A DNA stretch of 64,000 nucleotides from Streptomyces rubradiris (GTDB taxonomy: Bacteria; Actinomycetota; Actinomycetes; Streptomycetales; Streptomycetaceae): contig NZ_BNEA01000001.1 of NCBI RefSeq assembly GCF_016860525.1, positions 558,001 to 622,000 on the forward strand, written 5' to 3'. Made by a program: the position numbers and the translations under genes. Shown piece by piece: positions 28,714 to 37,625 of this stretch. The notes beneath the pieces are model-generated. The model saw only the letters and a program-made list of their open reading frames with translations. It searched no databases and was not told the origin of the DNA. How positions within the stretch are numbered: position 1 is the stretch's first letter; each line of letters opens with the position of its first letter.

Positions 28714-29286
28714 ATGAGCACCTCGGAACGACTGATCGAGTCCACCCGTGAGCTGCTGTGGGAGCGCGGGTACGTGGGCACGAGCCCCAAGGCGATCCTG
28801 GAGCGCTCGGGAGCGGGCCAGGGCAGCATGTACCACCACTTCAAGGGCAAGCCGGATCTCGCCCTGGCAGCGATCCGGCGTACCGCCGCCGAACTGCGGG
28901 CCACCGCCGAGGCCCTGCTCGGCGGGCCGGGCACGCCGTACGAGCGGATCGAGGCGTACCTGCTGCGCGAGCGCGATGTGCTGCGGGGCTGCCCGGTCGG
29001 CCGGCTGACCATGGATCCGGACGTGATCGCGAGCGACGAACTGCGCGCGCCGGTGGACGAGACGATCGCCGCGATCCGGGACCGGATCGCCGAACTCGTC
29101 GAAGAGGGCAAGCGGCAGGGGCAGTTCGCGCCCGAGCTGGACGGCGCGGAGATCGGCGCGGCCGTGCTCGCGACCGTGCAGGGCGGCTATGTGCTCGCCC
29201 GCGCCTCCGGCTCCCCCGCCGCCTTCGACGCCGGCGTGCGCGGCCTGCTCGCACTGCTCGCGCCCCGGACTCACGGCAACCACTGA
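28714..29286 (+). CDS. TetR family transcriptional regulator
   Basis: A 190-residue regulator with the N-terminal helix-turn-helix ERGYVGTSPKAILERSGAGQGSMYHHFKGK and a C-terminal ligand domain with CPVGRLTMDPDVIASDELRA, as in the AcrR/YxaF-like branch. It is the first gene of a same-strand group with a cupin, a DUF4865 protein and a phosphotriesterase-like protein. The AT-rich ACTACTAGTATGTAA upstream (28690-28704) is likely its own promoter or operator. It probably represses the group in response to a small molecule. Confidence 0.9.
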   Translation: MSTSERLIESTRELLWERGYVGTSPKAILERSGAGQGSMYHHFKGKPDLALAAIRRTAAELRATAEALLGGPGTPYERIEAYLLRERDVLRGCPVGRLTMDPDVIASDELRAPVDETIAAIRDRIAELVEEGKRQGQFAPELDGAEIGAAVLATVQGGYVLARASGSPAAFDAGVRGLLALLAPRTHGNH

Positions 29287-29435
29287 AACTCCCGGGCCCG
29301 CCGGACTCCCCGAACCCCCGGGCCCGCCGAACCCCCCGAATCCCCGAGCCCGCCCGGCTTCCCGAAGCCACCGGACTCTCCGGGCTCACCGGACTTCCCG
29401 CCTTCCCGAACACCCCGACAGGAGAACCGAGTCAC

Positions 29436-29825
29436 GTGCACATCACCAGGCGCCGGCCCGACACCCGGCAGGGCCCGGCGGACAACTTCACCGGCGCGGT
29501 CTGGCTGGACGAGATAGCCGCCCCCGCCGCCCCGTCCCGGCTGCGCATGTTCAACGTCCACTTCGCACCGGGCGCGCACACGGCCTGGCACACACATCCG
29601 CACGGGCAGGTGCTGCACGTCCTGGAGGGCGAGGGCCTGGTGGGACGTACGGGCGGCGAGGTGGAGGAGATCCGCGCGGGCGACACCGTGTGGATCGAGC
29701 CGGGCGAGCGGCACTGGCACGGCGCCGGGCCCCGCACCTTCATGACCCATCTCGCGGTCGTGGAGGCCGCCGAGGACGGCACCACGGCCGAGTGGCACGC
29801 GCACGTGTCCGGCTACCCCGCCTGA
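29436..29825 (+). CDS. Cupin domain protein
   Basis: A 129-residue single-cupin protein. The first cupin motif is GAHTAWHTHPHGQVLHVLEGEG with His ligands; the second is GDTVWIEPGERHWHGAGP. It resembles the small cupins that occur with carboxymuconolactone or DUF4865 proteins. It may be a metal-dependent isomerase, dioxygenase or lactone-handling enzyme; substrate not known. Start GTG 29436 with GGAG 11 bases upstream. The upstream gap 29287-29435 is a run of near-identical CCCGAAC/CCCGCC units with no gene. Confidence 0.85.
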   Translation: MHITRRRPDTRQGPADNFTGAVWLDEIAAPAAPSRLRMFNVHFAPGAHTAWHTHPHGQVLHVLEGEGLVGRTGGEVEEIRAGDTVWIEPGERHWHGAGPRTFMTHLAVVEAAEDGTTAEWHAHVSGYPA

Positions 29826-29840
29826 GAAGGGAAGCACGAA

Positions 29841-30425
29841 GTGCACGCGATGCAGTACGAGTTCACCCTGCCCGCCGACTACGACACGGGGCTCGTCCGC
29901 TCCCGGGTCGCCCGCGTCGGACATGTGCTGGACGACTGGGACGGCCTGGGCATCAAGACGTATGTGATGCGCGAGCGCGGGGTGAACGGCTCGCCGGTGA
30001 ACCAGTACGGGCCGTTCTACCTGTGGAACACCATGGAGGGCATGAACAGGTTCCTGTGGGGCGGGGCCTTCCAGGGGCCGGTCGACGACTTCGGCCGGCC
30101 GGCGATCCGGCAGTGGACCGGCCTGGCCTTCGAGGAGGGCACCGCGACCGCCTCCGCGCCGGCGTACGCCGTGCGGCGGCGCCAACCGGTGCCCGAAGGC
30201 GTGGAGTTGGCGTCGTACATGGCGGACGCGGTGGCCGAGACGGGGAGGCTGGCGGCCGAGGACGGCGCGGTGCTCGCGGCGGCGGCCGTGGACACGCGCG
30301 CCTGGGAGGTCGTGCACTTCTCCCTCTGGGAGCACGACGGCCCCAAGGCGGACGGGGACCTCTTCGAGGTGCTGCACCTGTCCGCGCCCGGACGGGACCG
30401 GCTCCCGCGCGGACGGCAGTGGTGA
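29841..30425 (+). CDS. DUF4865 family protein
   Basis: A 194-residue protein beginning MQYEFTLPADYDTGLVRSRV with the conserved GIKTYVMRERG and QYGPFYLWNTMEGMNRFLWG, which match DUF4865. The fold looks like a duplicated ferredoxin-like stress-responsive barrel. Its role is unknown, but it is frequently next to TetR and cupin genes. It starts 15 bases after the cupin gene with AAGGGAAG upstream (GTG 29841; ATG 29850 also possible) and overlaps the next gene by four bases, so it belongs to one operon. Confidence 0.85.
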   Translation: MHAMQYEFTLPADYDTGLVRSRVARVGHVLDDWDGLGIKTYVMRERGVNGSPVNQYGPFYLWNTMEGMNRFLWGGAFQGPVDDFGRPAIRQWTGLAFEEGTATASAPAYAVRRRQPVPEGVELASYMADAVAETGRLAAEDGAVLAAAAVDTRAWEVVHFSLWEHDGPKADGDLFEVLHLSAPGRDRLPRGRQW

Positions 30426-31333
30426 CCGCCGTCCGTACGGTCCTCGGCGACCTCCGCCCCGACGAGCTGGGCGTGTGCGACGCGCACGACCATCTCTTCC
30501 TGCGCAGCCCGCGGTTGTCCGGGCAGGAACTGGACGACGTCCCGGCCGCGCGGGCCGAGCTGGCGGCCTTCCGCGCGGCGGGCGGCGCGGCCGTCGCGCA
30601 GTGGACGCCGTACGGCATGGGCCGGCGGGCGGCGGACCTGCCGGCGCTGTCCCGGGCGACCGGGGTGCGGATCATCTGCGCCACCGGACTGCACCAGGCG
30701 GCGCACTACGCCCCGGAGGTACTCAAGGAGCTGAGCGGAGGCCGGCTCGCCGAACTGTTCGTGACCGAGCTGACCGAGGGCATCGGCACGACCGGCGTGC
30801 GGGCCGGGCTGATCAAGGTGGCCGGCGGCTTCCACGGGCTCGACGCGCACGCCCGCCGGACCATGACGGCGGCGGCCGAGGCGCACCACGCCACCGGCGC
30901 GCCCATCGCCGTGCACCTGGAGCTGGGCACCGGCGCGCTGGACGTACTGGACCTGCTGTGCGGGAAGTTGGGGGTGCCCGGGGAGCGGGTGATCCTGGGG
31001 CATCTGAACCGCTCCCCCGACCCGGTGGTGCACCGGCAGGCGGCCGCGTCGGGCTGCTGGCTGGCCTTCGACGGGCCGTCGCGCGCCCACCACGCCACCG
31101 ACTGGCGGATGCCGGAGGCGGTACGGTCCTTGGCGGAGGCGGGGTTCGGGGACCGGCTGCTGCTCGGCGGGGACACGGTGACGGCCGGGGCCCGCTCGGT
31201 CGACGGCGGGCCCGGGATGCCGTATCTGCTGCGCCGGGTGCGACGGCGGCTGGCGGCGGAGGTGGGTGCGGGGCTGGTGGAGCGGATGCTCGGGGAGCAT
31301 CCGGGTCAGGCGTTCGGGGCCGAGTGGAAATGA
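30422..31333 (+). CDS. Phosphotriesterase-family metal-dependent hydrolase
   Basis: A 303-residue TIM-barrel hydrolase. The metal site of the phosphotriesterase/lactonase family is complete: HxH in CDAHDHLFL, the carboxylated Lys in AGLIKVAGGF, His in IAVHLELG, His in VILGHLNRSPDPV and Asp in LLLGGDTV. Many such enzymes are lactonases. GTG 30422 overlaps the DUF4865 stop (GTGA), so translation is coupled. With the cupin and DUF4865 proteins it probably degrades a lactone or ester whose derivative is sensed by the TetR protein; substrate inferred only. Confidence 0.88.
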   Translation: MTAVRTVLGDLRPDELGVCDAHDHLFLRSPRLSGQELDDVPAARAELAAFRAAGGAAVAQWTPYGMGRRAADLPALSRATGVRIICATGLHQAAHYAPEVLKELSGGRLAELFVTELTEGIGTTGVRAGLIKVAGGFHGLDAHARRTMTAAAEAHHATGAPIAVHLELGTGALDVLDLLCGKLGVPGERVILGHLNRSPDPVVHRQAAASGCWLAFDGPSRAHHATDWRMPEAVRSLAEAGFGDRLLLGGDTVTAGARSVDGGPGMPYLLRRVRRRLAAEVGAGLVERMLGEHPGQAFGAEWK

Positions 31334-31394
31334 GCGTGTTCCCGGCGGGCAAAACCGGGTGATCAAGGCCCGGCGGGTCCCTAACCTGGCCGGC

Positions 31395-32441
31395 ATGATC
31401 ACACCCGTGTATCCGCCCAAGCCCGTGCCCGGCGACCGGATAGCGATCCTCTCGCCCGGCGCCGGTCTGCCGGGCATCCTGCCGCTTCCGTACGAGCTGG
31501 GGCTGAAACGGCTGCGGGAGGACTTCGGCCTGGAACCGGTGGAGTACCCCACCACTCGCACCATGGGCGCTTCCCCGCGGGAGCGCGCCGCCGACATCCA
31601 CGCCGCGTTCGCCGATCCGACGGTCAAGGCGGTGATGGCCGCCATCGGCGGGGACGACCAGATCACCGTGCTGCCCCACCTGGACCGTGAGCTGATCCGC
31701 GCCCACCCCAAGCCGTTCTTCGGCTTCAGCGACAACACCAATCTGCTGCTGTTTCTGCGCAACCTGGGCATCGTCGGCTACCACGGCGCCTGTGTGATGA
31801 CCGAGCTGGGCCGCCCGTGCGCGCCGCACCCGATGACGGCCGACTCGCTGCGCGCGGCCCTGTTCACCTCGGGCCCGTACGAACTGCGCCCGGCCGGGCG
31901 CTACCGCGACACCGACCGCGACTGGGCCGATCCGGCCACGTTCGACGCCGAACCGGACTCCCAGCCGGCCGGCGGCTGGATCTGGCACCGGCCCGAGCGG
32001 CTCGTGGAGGGGCGCGCCTGGGGCGGCAACCTGGAGATCCTGTCGTGGCTGCTGATGGCCGACCGCGAGATCGAACGCGACCCGGCGGCCTACGACGGCG
32101 GCGTGCTGTTCCTGGAGACCTCGGAGGAATTGCCGAGCGCCACCGAAGTCTTCCGCATCCTGCGCAACATGGGGGAACGCGGCCTGCTGGAACGCTTCCC
32201 CGCGCTGCTGATGGCCCGCGCCAAGGCGTGGTCCTTCGAACGGCCGAACGACGCGGACGCCAGGCGGCGTTACGCCACCGAGCAGCGTGAGGCGGTGCTC
32301 CGCGCCCTGGACGTATATGCCCCGCACACCATGGCCGTCTTCGATGTGGACTTCGGGCACACCGATCCGCAACTGGTGATCCCCTGCGGCGGACACGTCC
32401 GTGTGGACGGCCCGGCGCGCCGGATCACGGTGACGTACTGA
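31395..32441 (+). CDS. S66 family peptidase (LD-carboxypeptidase/MccF-like)
   Basis: A 348-residue serine peptidase. The catalytic Ser is in FFGFSDNTNLLLF, the Glu in AWGGNLEILSWLL, and the His in VDFGHTDPQLVIPCGG. The length fits S66 enzymes, which either cleave the LD bond of murein tetrapeptides or, as in MccF, inactivate microcin C-type nucleotide-peptide antibiotics. The internal GGDDQITVLPHLD is closer to the MccF/VC-type branch. TAACCT seven bases before the ATG indicates a leaderless transcript. Confidence 0.88.
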   Translation: MITPVYPPKPVPGDRIAILSPGAGLPGILPLPYELGLKRLREDFGLEPVEYPTTRTMGASPRERAADIHAAFADPTVKAVMAAIGGDDQITVLPHLDRELIRAHPKPFFGFSDNTNLLLFLRNLGIVGYHGACVMTELGRPCAPHPMTADSLRAALFTSGPYELRPAGRYRDTDRDWADPATFDAEPDSQPAGGWIWHRPERLVEGRAWGGNLEILSWLLMADREIERDPAAYDGGVLFLETSEELPSATEVFRILRNMGERGLLERFPALLMARAKAWSFERPNDADARRRYATEQREAVLRALDVYAPHTMAVFDVDFGHTDPQLVIPCGGHVRVDGPARRITVTY

Positions 32442-32487
32442 CGGTGTGACCTGCTGACGGTCCGGCGTGACCTACTGACGGTCCGGT
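32430..32487. repeat. Tandem 21-bp repeats
   Basis: GTGACCTGCTGACGGTCCGG (32446 on) is followed directly by a second copy with one change (32467-32487), and a partial first copy (32430-32445) covers the stop codon of the S66 peptidase. The end of that gene has probably been duplicated. Confidence 0.6.
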
Positions 32488-32497
32488 TCGCCCGGGG

Positions 32498-33748
32498 TCA
32501 GCCCGTGGTCCCGGCCAGTGCCGTCAACGGGTCGTCCAGGACCGGCTGCCAGGCCAGTTCCGCGGCGCCGACCAGGCTGCTGTGGTCCAGGGTGCACGGC
32601 AGGATGGGCACGCCGCCGCTCTGGCCCCACAGGCTGCGGTCCGCGACCACCGCGCGCAGCCGGTCCGGATCGGCCGCCAGCAGGGTGCGGTGCAGACCGC
32701 CGAGGACGATGCGGTCCGGGTTGAGGATGTTGACCAGGCCGGCCAGGCCGAGGCCGAGGCGGTCGATGAGGGCTTCGGCCGCCCTGCGGACGGCCGGGTC
32801 GTCGTACCGGGTGCGCAGCAGGTCGTCGGCCTGCCGCAGCAGCGACAGCTCGGGGCCGGGTGCGCGGCCGGCCTCCACCAGCAGGGCCAGCGGGTCGGCC
32901 TCCACGTCCAGGCAGCCGCGGCCGCCGCAGTGGCAGGGGCGGCCCTCCGGGTTGACCGTGAGATGGCCGACCTCCAGCGCGAGGCCCGAGCTGCCGGTGT
33001 GCAGCCGGCCGTCCAGCACGAGCGCGCCGCCGACCCCGCGGTGCCCGGTCGCCACGCACAGCAGGTCCCGCGCGCCCCGCCCGGCGCCGTGCCGGTGCTC
33101 GGCGAGCGCGACCAGGTTGACGTCGTTGCCCGTGAAGGCGGGCCCGTCGAGGCCGGCGGCGCGCACGCACTCCGCGAAGATCCGCCGGACGGGCGCGCCG
33201 ACGGGCCAGGCCAGGTGCAGCGGGTTGAGGGCCAGGCCGTCGGGTTCGGCGACGGCGGACGGCACGGCGAGTCCGGCGCCGACACAGCGCCGGCCGGTCC
33301 GGTGCAGCAGTTCGGCGCCCGCCTCCACGACGCTGGCGAGCACCTTGGCCGGGTCGGCGTCGACGGTCTCGCAGCCGGGCGCGGTCGCCACGATCCGTCC
33401 GCCGAGTCCGACCAGCGCGGCCCGGAAGCCGTCGGCGTGGATCTGTGCCGCGAGGGCCACCGGCCCGTCCTCGGCGACCTCCAGCCGGTGCGAGGGCCGG
33501 CCCTGCGAGCCGGCCGCGGAGCCGGGCCGGGCGTCCACCCGGATCAGGCCGAGCGCCTCCAGTTCGGCGGCCACCGCGCCGGCCGTCGCCCGGGTGACGC
33601 CGAGTTCGGCGGTGAGCACGGCCCGGGTCGGCGCCCGTCCGGTGTGCACCAGCTCCAGCGCGGGTCCGAGGGCGCCGCGCCCCCGGTCCAGCCGCGCCCT
33701 CGAGGTGGTCCTCTCCCCCGCTGTCCGGGGATCCGCCTTGCCGTTCAT
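32498..33748 (-). CDS. ROK family transcriptional regulator
   Basis: A 416-residue protein. The N-terminal winged helix (APTRAVLTAELGVTRATAGAVAAEL) is followed by a ROK kinase-fold domain with GNDVNLVALAEH, ALVLDGRLHTGSSGLALEVG and the Cys-rich zinc motif HLTVNPEGRPCHCGGRGCLD. NagC/XylR-type ROK regulators respond to sugars or sugar phosphates. It faces away from the sugar genes about 2 kb downstream, so a link to them is possible but unproven. Confidence 0.92.
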   Translation of the reverse strand: MNGKADPRTAGERTTSRARLDRGRGALGPALELVHTGRAPTRAVLTAELGVTRATAGAVAAELEALGLIRVDARPGSAAGSQGRPSHRLEVAEDGPVALAAQIHADGFRAALVGLGGRIVATAPGCETVDADPAKVLASVVEAGAELLHRTGRRCVGAGLAVPSAVAEPDGLALNPLHLAWPVGAPVRRIFAECVRAAGLDGPAFTGNDVNLVALAEHRHGAGRGARDLLCVATGHRGVGGALVLDGRLHTGSSGLALEVGHLTVNPEGRPCHCGGRGCLDVEADPLALLVEAGRAPGPELSLLRQADDLLRTRYDDPAVRRAAEALIDRLGLGLAGLVNILNPDRIVLGGLHRTLLAADPDRLRAVVADRSLWGQSGGVPILPCTLDHSSLVGAAELAWQPVLDDPLTALAGTTG

Positions 33749-33796
33749 GAGGGCGAGTCTCCCATGATCCGCGGCCGGGGTGACCGGTGCCGTCGG

Positions 33797-34447
33797 CTAC
33801 CGGCCGCTCACCCGCAAGGTGATGTTCAGCCGGCCGGAGAGGCCCAGCCAGTCCGGGGCCGTGCCCGGGTGGACGCGCGGCACTCCGTGGTAGGCGAGCC
33901 GGGAGGGGCCGCCGAAGACGAACAGGTCGCCGCCGCGCAGCTCCACGTCGGTGTACGGCCGGCCGCGCGTGGCGGTGTTGCCGAAGCGGAACACGCAGGT
34001 GTCGCCGAGGCTGAGGGAGACCACCGGCGCGTCCGCCCGCTCGTCGGCGTCGCGGTGCATGCCCATGCGGGCGTCGGCGTCGTAGAAGTTGATCAGCGCG
34101 ATGTCGTACGGCGCGGCCGGTACGGCGTCCGGGCCGAGCGCGTCGGTCACCGCGCGGCGGCCCAGCTCGCCGAGCCAGTCCGGGAACGGCTTGACGGGGG
34201 CGCCGTCGCCGTCCACGGCGGTGCGGGCGTAGGCGTACGGGTACCAGTGCCAGCCCAGGCAGACCTGGCGGGCGGTCATCGTGCCGCCGCCCGGGGTGCG
34301 GACCGTGCGCAGCCCGGCGGGGGGCCGGGCCCAGTCCCGGCAGGCGGCGAGCAGGGCGCGCTGCCGTGCGGGTGCCAGCCAGTCCGGGACGTGCACGGCG
34401 CCCGGCGCGACCCGTGCGCGCTCCCTCGGGAAGAGCTCGTCCTCCAT
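33797..34447 (-). CDS. alkB: Alkylated DNA repair dioxygenase AlkB
   Basis: A 216-residue Fe(II)/2-oxoglutarate dioxygenase. The iron ligands are HxD in GMHRDADE and the distal His in FVFGGPSRLAYHGVPRV; the 2-oxoglutarate Arg is in RLNITLRVSGR. The nucleotide-recognition part has LGWHWYPYAYAR and NFYDADARMG. AlkB removes methyl groups from N1-methyladenine and N3-methylcytosine. ATG 34447 is used; ATG 34465 is also in frame. It is divergent from the rRNA methyltransferase gene, about 55 bases apart. Confidence 0.92.
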   Translation of the reverse strand: MEDELFPRERARVAPGAVHVPDWLAPARQRALLAACRDWARPPAGLRTVRTPGGGTMTARQVCLGWHWYPYAYARTAVDGDGAPVKPFPDWLGELGRRAVTDALGPDAVPAAPYDIALINFYDADARMGMHRDADERADAPVVSLSLGDTCVFRFGNTATRGRPYTDVELRGGDLFVFGGPSRLAYHGVPRVHPGTAPDWLGLSGRLNITLRVSGR

Positions 34448-34502
34448 GCCCCCATCCTGCCCCACGGGCCCTGAGCTGCGGCTCGGCTAGCCTGGACGCA
34501 CG

Positions 34503-35648
34503 ATGAGCGACCGTATGACGACACCGTGGGGCGAGGTCGAGCTGACCCGCTTCCCCGAGGATCCGCGCGACCGGCTGCGTGCCTGGGACGCCTCCGACGC
34601 GTACCTGCTGCGCCATCTCGCCGAGGAGGAGGTGCCGCTCACCGGCACGGTCGTGGTGGTCGGGGACCGCTGGGGCGCGCTGGTCACCGCGCTGGCCGGG
34701 CACCGGCCGACGCAGATCACCGACTCCTTCCTCGGTCAGGAGGCGACCCGGGCGAATCTGGCGCGGGCCGGTGTGGAGCCGGGCGCCGTGGCGCTGCTCA
34801 CCACGCAGGACCCGCCTCCGGAGCGGGTGGACGTGCTGCTGGTGCGGGTGCCCAAGAGCCTGGCGCTGCTGGAGGACCAGTTGCTGCGGCTGGCGCCGGC
34901 CGTGCACGCGGACACGGTGGTGATCGGCACCGGCATGGTGAAGGAGATCCACACCTCGACGCTCCGGCTGTTCGAGCGGATCCTCGGGCCGACCCGGACC
35001 TCGCTGGCCCGGCAGAAGGCCCGGCTGATCTTCTGCACCCCCGATCCCGCGCTGGAGCGGCCCGCGAACCCGTGGCCGTACGCCTACGCCCTGCCGGACG
35101 GTGTCGGTGCGGTGTCCGGGCGCCCGGTGGTCAACCACGCGGGTGTCTTCTGTGCCGACCGGCTGGACATCGGCACCCGCTTCTTCCTGCGGCACCTGCC
35201 CGGTCCCGGCGCGGGACGGGTGGTGGACCTCGGCTGCGGCAACGGCGTGGTGGGTACGGCGGTGGCGCTGGCCGATCCGACGGCCGAGGTGCTGTTCGTG
35301 GACGAGTCCTTCCAGGCGGTGGCCTCGGCGGAGGCCACGTACAAGGCGAACGGGGTGCCGGGGCACGCCGAGTTCCGGGTCGGGGACGGGCTGGCCGGGG
35401 TCGCCTCGGGCAGTGTGGACCTGGTGCTGAACAACCCGCCGTTCCACTCCCATCAGGCGACCACGGACGCGACGGCCTGGCGGATGTTCACCGGGGCGAA
35501 GCGCGCCCTGCGGCCGGGCGGTGAGCTGTGGGTGATCGGCAACCGGCACCTCGGCTACCACCTGAAGCTGAAGCGGTTGTTCGGCAACAGCGAGACGGTG
35601 GCGTCGGACCCGAAGTTCGTGGTGCTGCGGGCGGTCAAGAAGGGTTAG
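34503..35648 (+). CDS. rlmG: RlmG-type 23S rRNA (guanine-N2) methyltransferase
   Basis: A 381-residue protein of the RsmC/RlmG type with a degenerate N-terminal and an active C-terminal Rossmann domain. SAM motif I is VVDLGCGNGVVG, and the base-binding motif IV is LVLNNPPFHSHQATTDATAW. The stretches FVDESFQAVASAEAT, VIGNRHLGYHLKLKRLFGN and FVVLRAVKKG match RlmG, which methylates G1835 of 23S rRNA; length agrees (about 378). TAGCCT ten bases before the ATG suggests an almost leaderless mRNA. Confidence 0.85.
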   Translation: MSDRMTTPWGEVELTRFPEDPRDRLRAWDASDAYLLRHLAEEEVPLTGTVVVVGDRWGALVTALAGHRPTQITDSFLGQEATRANLARAGVEPGAVALLTTQDPPPERVDVLLVRVPKSLALLEDQLLRLAPAVHADTVVIGTGMVKEIHTSTLRLFERILGPTRTSLARQKARLIFCTPDPALERPANPWPYAYALPDGVGAVSGRPVVNHAGVFCADRLDIGTRFFLRHLPGPGAGRVVDLGCGNGVVGTAVALADPTAEVLFVDESFQAVASAEATYKANGVPGHAEFRVGDGLAGVASGSVDLVLNNPPFHSHQATTDATAWRMFTGAKRALRPGGELWVIGNRHLGYHLKLKRLFGNSETVASDPKFVVLRAVKKG

Positions 35649-35711
35649 GCGGTCCGGCCGGGGACCACGCCGCCCGGCCCGGCCGGTGGCGCGGTTCCCG
35701 GCCGGTGCCGG

Positions 35712-36575
35712 TCAGTGGCCGTCGGTCCGGGACAGGACCCCGATGATGCGGCGCACTTCGCGGGCCATCGCCTCCCGGCCCACGCCGAGGTAGGCGCGGG
35801 AGTCGACGGCCTCGGGGCGGGCGGCGAGGAAGTCCCTGATCGCGCCGGTCATGGCCACGTTGAGCGCGGTGCCGACGTTGACCTTGGCGATGCCTTCGCC
35901 GACCGCCGCGACCAGTTGCCCGTCCGGCACGCCGCTGGAGCCGTGCAGGACGAGCGGCACGTCCAGCGCGGCGGACAGCCGGGTGAGCAGGGCGTGGTCG
36001 AGGACGGCGGTGCGGCTGGTCATGGCGTGCGCGCTGCCGATGGCGACGGCCAGGGCGTCGACGCCGGTGCCGGCGACGAAGTCCCGCGCCCGGTCCGGGT
36101 CGGTGCGCGCGCCGGGCGCGTGGGCGTCCAGCGGGGGCCGGCCGTCCTTTCCGCCGATCTCCCCCAACTCGGCCTCGATCCACAGCCCTTGGGCGTGCGC
36201 CCAGTCGGCGGCGGCCCGGGTCGCGGCGAGGTTGTCGGCGTAGGACAGGCGGGCCGCGTCGTACATGACCGAGCCGAACCCGGCGTCCGCTGCCTGGCGG
36301 AGCAGGTCGTCGCTCTGTACGTGGTCCAGGTGCAACCCGACGGGTACGGCGGCCCGTTCGGCGGCGGTGACGGCGGCGCGGGCCAGCGGCAGGAGCCGTC
36401 CGTAGCGGAACTTCACGGCGTTCTCGCTGACTTGGAGGACGACGGGTGAACCGGCCGCCTCGGCGCCGGTGATGACGGCCTCGATGTGTTCCAGGGTGAT
36501 GACGTTGAACGCGGCGACGGCGGCGCGGGCCGCTGCGGCCCGGGTGACCAGCTCGCCGGTGGGCACGAGGGGCAC
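35712..36575 (-). CDS. Class II ketose-bisphosphate aldolase (KbaY/GatY-like)
   Basis: A 287-residue zinc aldolase. AFNVITLEHIEAV is the family N-terminus. Zinc and phosphate sites are in LHLDHV (HxDH), IEAELGEIGG, IGSAHAM, LHGSSGVP and KVNVGTALNVAMT. These enzymes split tagatose or fructose 1,6-bisphosphate to triose phosphates. It lies directly downstream of a SIS isomerase gene on the same strand, with a DeoR regulator divergent from that gene, which resembles aga/kba-type N-acetylgalactosamine pathways; the exact sugar is inferred. Confidence 0.88.
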   Translation of the reverse strand: MPLVPTGELVTRAAAARAAVAAFNVITLEHIEAVITGAEAAGSPVVLQVSENAVKFRYGRLLPLARAAVTAAERAAVPVGLHLDHVQSDDLLRQAADAGFGSVMYDAARLSYADNLAATRAAADWAHAQGLWIEAELGEIGGKDGRPPLDAHAPGARTDPDRARDFVAGTGVDALAVAIGSAHAMTSRTAVLDHALLTRLSAALDVPLVLHGSSGVPDGQLVAAVGEGIAKVNVGTALNVAMTGAIRDFLAARPEAVDSRAYLGVGREAMAREVRRIIGVLSRTDGH

Positions 36576-36608
36576 AGAGGTGTGTCCTTCCTGGGCGGGG
36601 CCGGCGGG

Positions 36609-37490
36609 TCAGGGCGCGAGGATGACCGAGCGGGTGAGGTGGCGCGGCCGGTCGGGGTCGAGTCCCCGGGCGGCGGCGACCGCGACCGCGAGCCGCTGGA
36701 CGCGGACGAGTTCGGCGAGCGGGTCCAGCTCGCCCTCGATCCACATCCCACCGGTGGCGCGGACCTGCGCGGCGAGCCCGGCGGGTGCCGTGCCGAGCAT
36801 CCAGGTGGCGGTGCCCTCGCCGGTCACGCTGATCGGGCCGTGCCGGTACTCCATCGCCGGATACGCCTCGGTCCAGGACAGCGACGCCTCACGCATCTTC
36901 AGCCCGGCCTCGCTGGCGAGTCCGACCGTCCAGCCGCGCCCGAGGAAGGTGAACTGGCGGCACTCCACGAGTCCTTCGGGCAGGGGGGCGTCGAGGGCGG
37001 TGCGCGCGTCGGCCACGACGGCGTCGGTGTGCAGGCCGAGGTGGGCGCGCAGCAGGGTGAGAGCGGTGGTGGCGAACCGGGTCTGGACGACGGAGCGTTC
37101 GTCGGCGAAGTCCAGGACCACGAGGTCGTCCGCGGCGTCCACGACCGGGGTGTCCGGGTCGGCGGTGACCGCGGTGGTACGGGTCCGCCCGGCCAACTCG
37201 CCCAGCAGTTCCAGTACTTCGGTGGTGGTGCCGGACCGGGTGAGGGCGACGACCCGGTCGTAGGACCGCCCGTGCGGGAACTCCGAGGCGGCGAACGCGT
37301 CGGTCTCGCCCTGCCCCGCCCCCTCGCGCAGCGCGGCCACCGCCTGGGCCATGAAGTACGAGGTCCCGCACCCGACGACGGCGACCCGCTCCCCCGCCCG
37401 CGGCAGCGCCTCGCGGTGTCCCGGCGCCTGTTCGGCGGCCCGTATCCAGCACTCCGGCTGGCTGTTCAGCTCGTTCTCGACATGGGTCAT
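36609..37490 (-). CDS. SIS-domain sugar isomerase/deaminase (AgaS-like)
   Basis: A 293-residue protein with two SIS domains: AVVGCGTSYFMAQAVAALRE and ALTRSGTTTEVLELL in the first, and FLGRGWTVGLASEAGLKMRE with EAYPAMEYRHGPIS in the second. The last motif resembles the GlmS isomerase domain. It probably isomerises or deaminates an amino-sugar phosphate for the aldolase gene 33 bases downstream. AGGGGAGGG precedes the ATG at 37490. It is expressed divergently from a DeoR regulator with an inverted-repeat operator between them. Confidence 0.88.
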   Translation of the reverse strand: MTHVENELNSQPECWIRAAEQAPGHREALPRAGERVAVVGCGTSYFMAQAVAALREGAGQGETDAFAASEFPHGRSYDRVVALTRSGTTTEVLELLGELAGRTRTTAVTADPDTPVVDAADDLVVLDFADERSVVQTRFATTALTLLRAHLGLHTDAVVADARTALDAPLPEGLVECRQFTFLGRGWTVGLASEAGLKMREASLSWTEAYPAMEYRHGPISVTGEGTATWMLGTAPAGLAAQVRATGGMWIEGELDPLAELVRVQRLAVAVAAARGLDPDRPRHLTRSVILAP

Positions 37491-37510
37491 GGCCCACACC
37501 CTCCCCTTGC

Positions 37511-37552
37511 TGATTGTTCTTGCAAGGTATAGCGATCTTTCGAGCACAATCA
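37511..37552. promoter_or_regulatory. Inverted-repeat operator between agaS-like and DeoR genes
   Basis: TGATTGT at 37511-37517 is repeated inverted as ACAATCA at 37546-37552, with looser matching on both sides (11 of 16 positions). The boxes are AT-rich and lie in the 135-base divergent promoter region, where the DeoR product encoded at 37626 is expected to bind. Confidence 0.5.
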
Positions 37553-37625
37553 AGCATTCGGTGGGGAAGCCGGGTGCGCTAGGGTCGCCGGGAGATCGTC
37601 CGGAGGAAGAAGACGGAGGCCGCGG

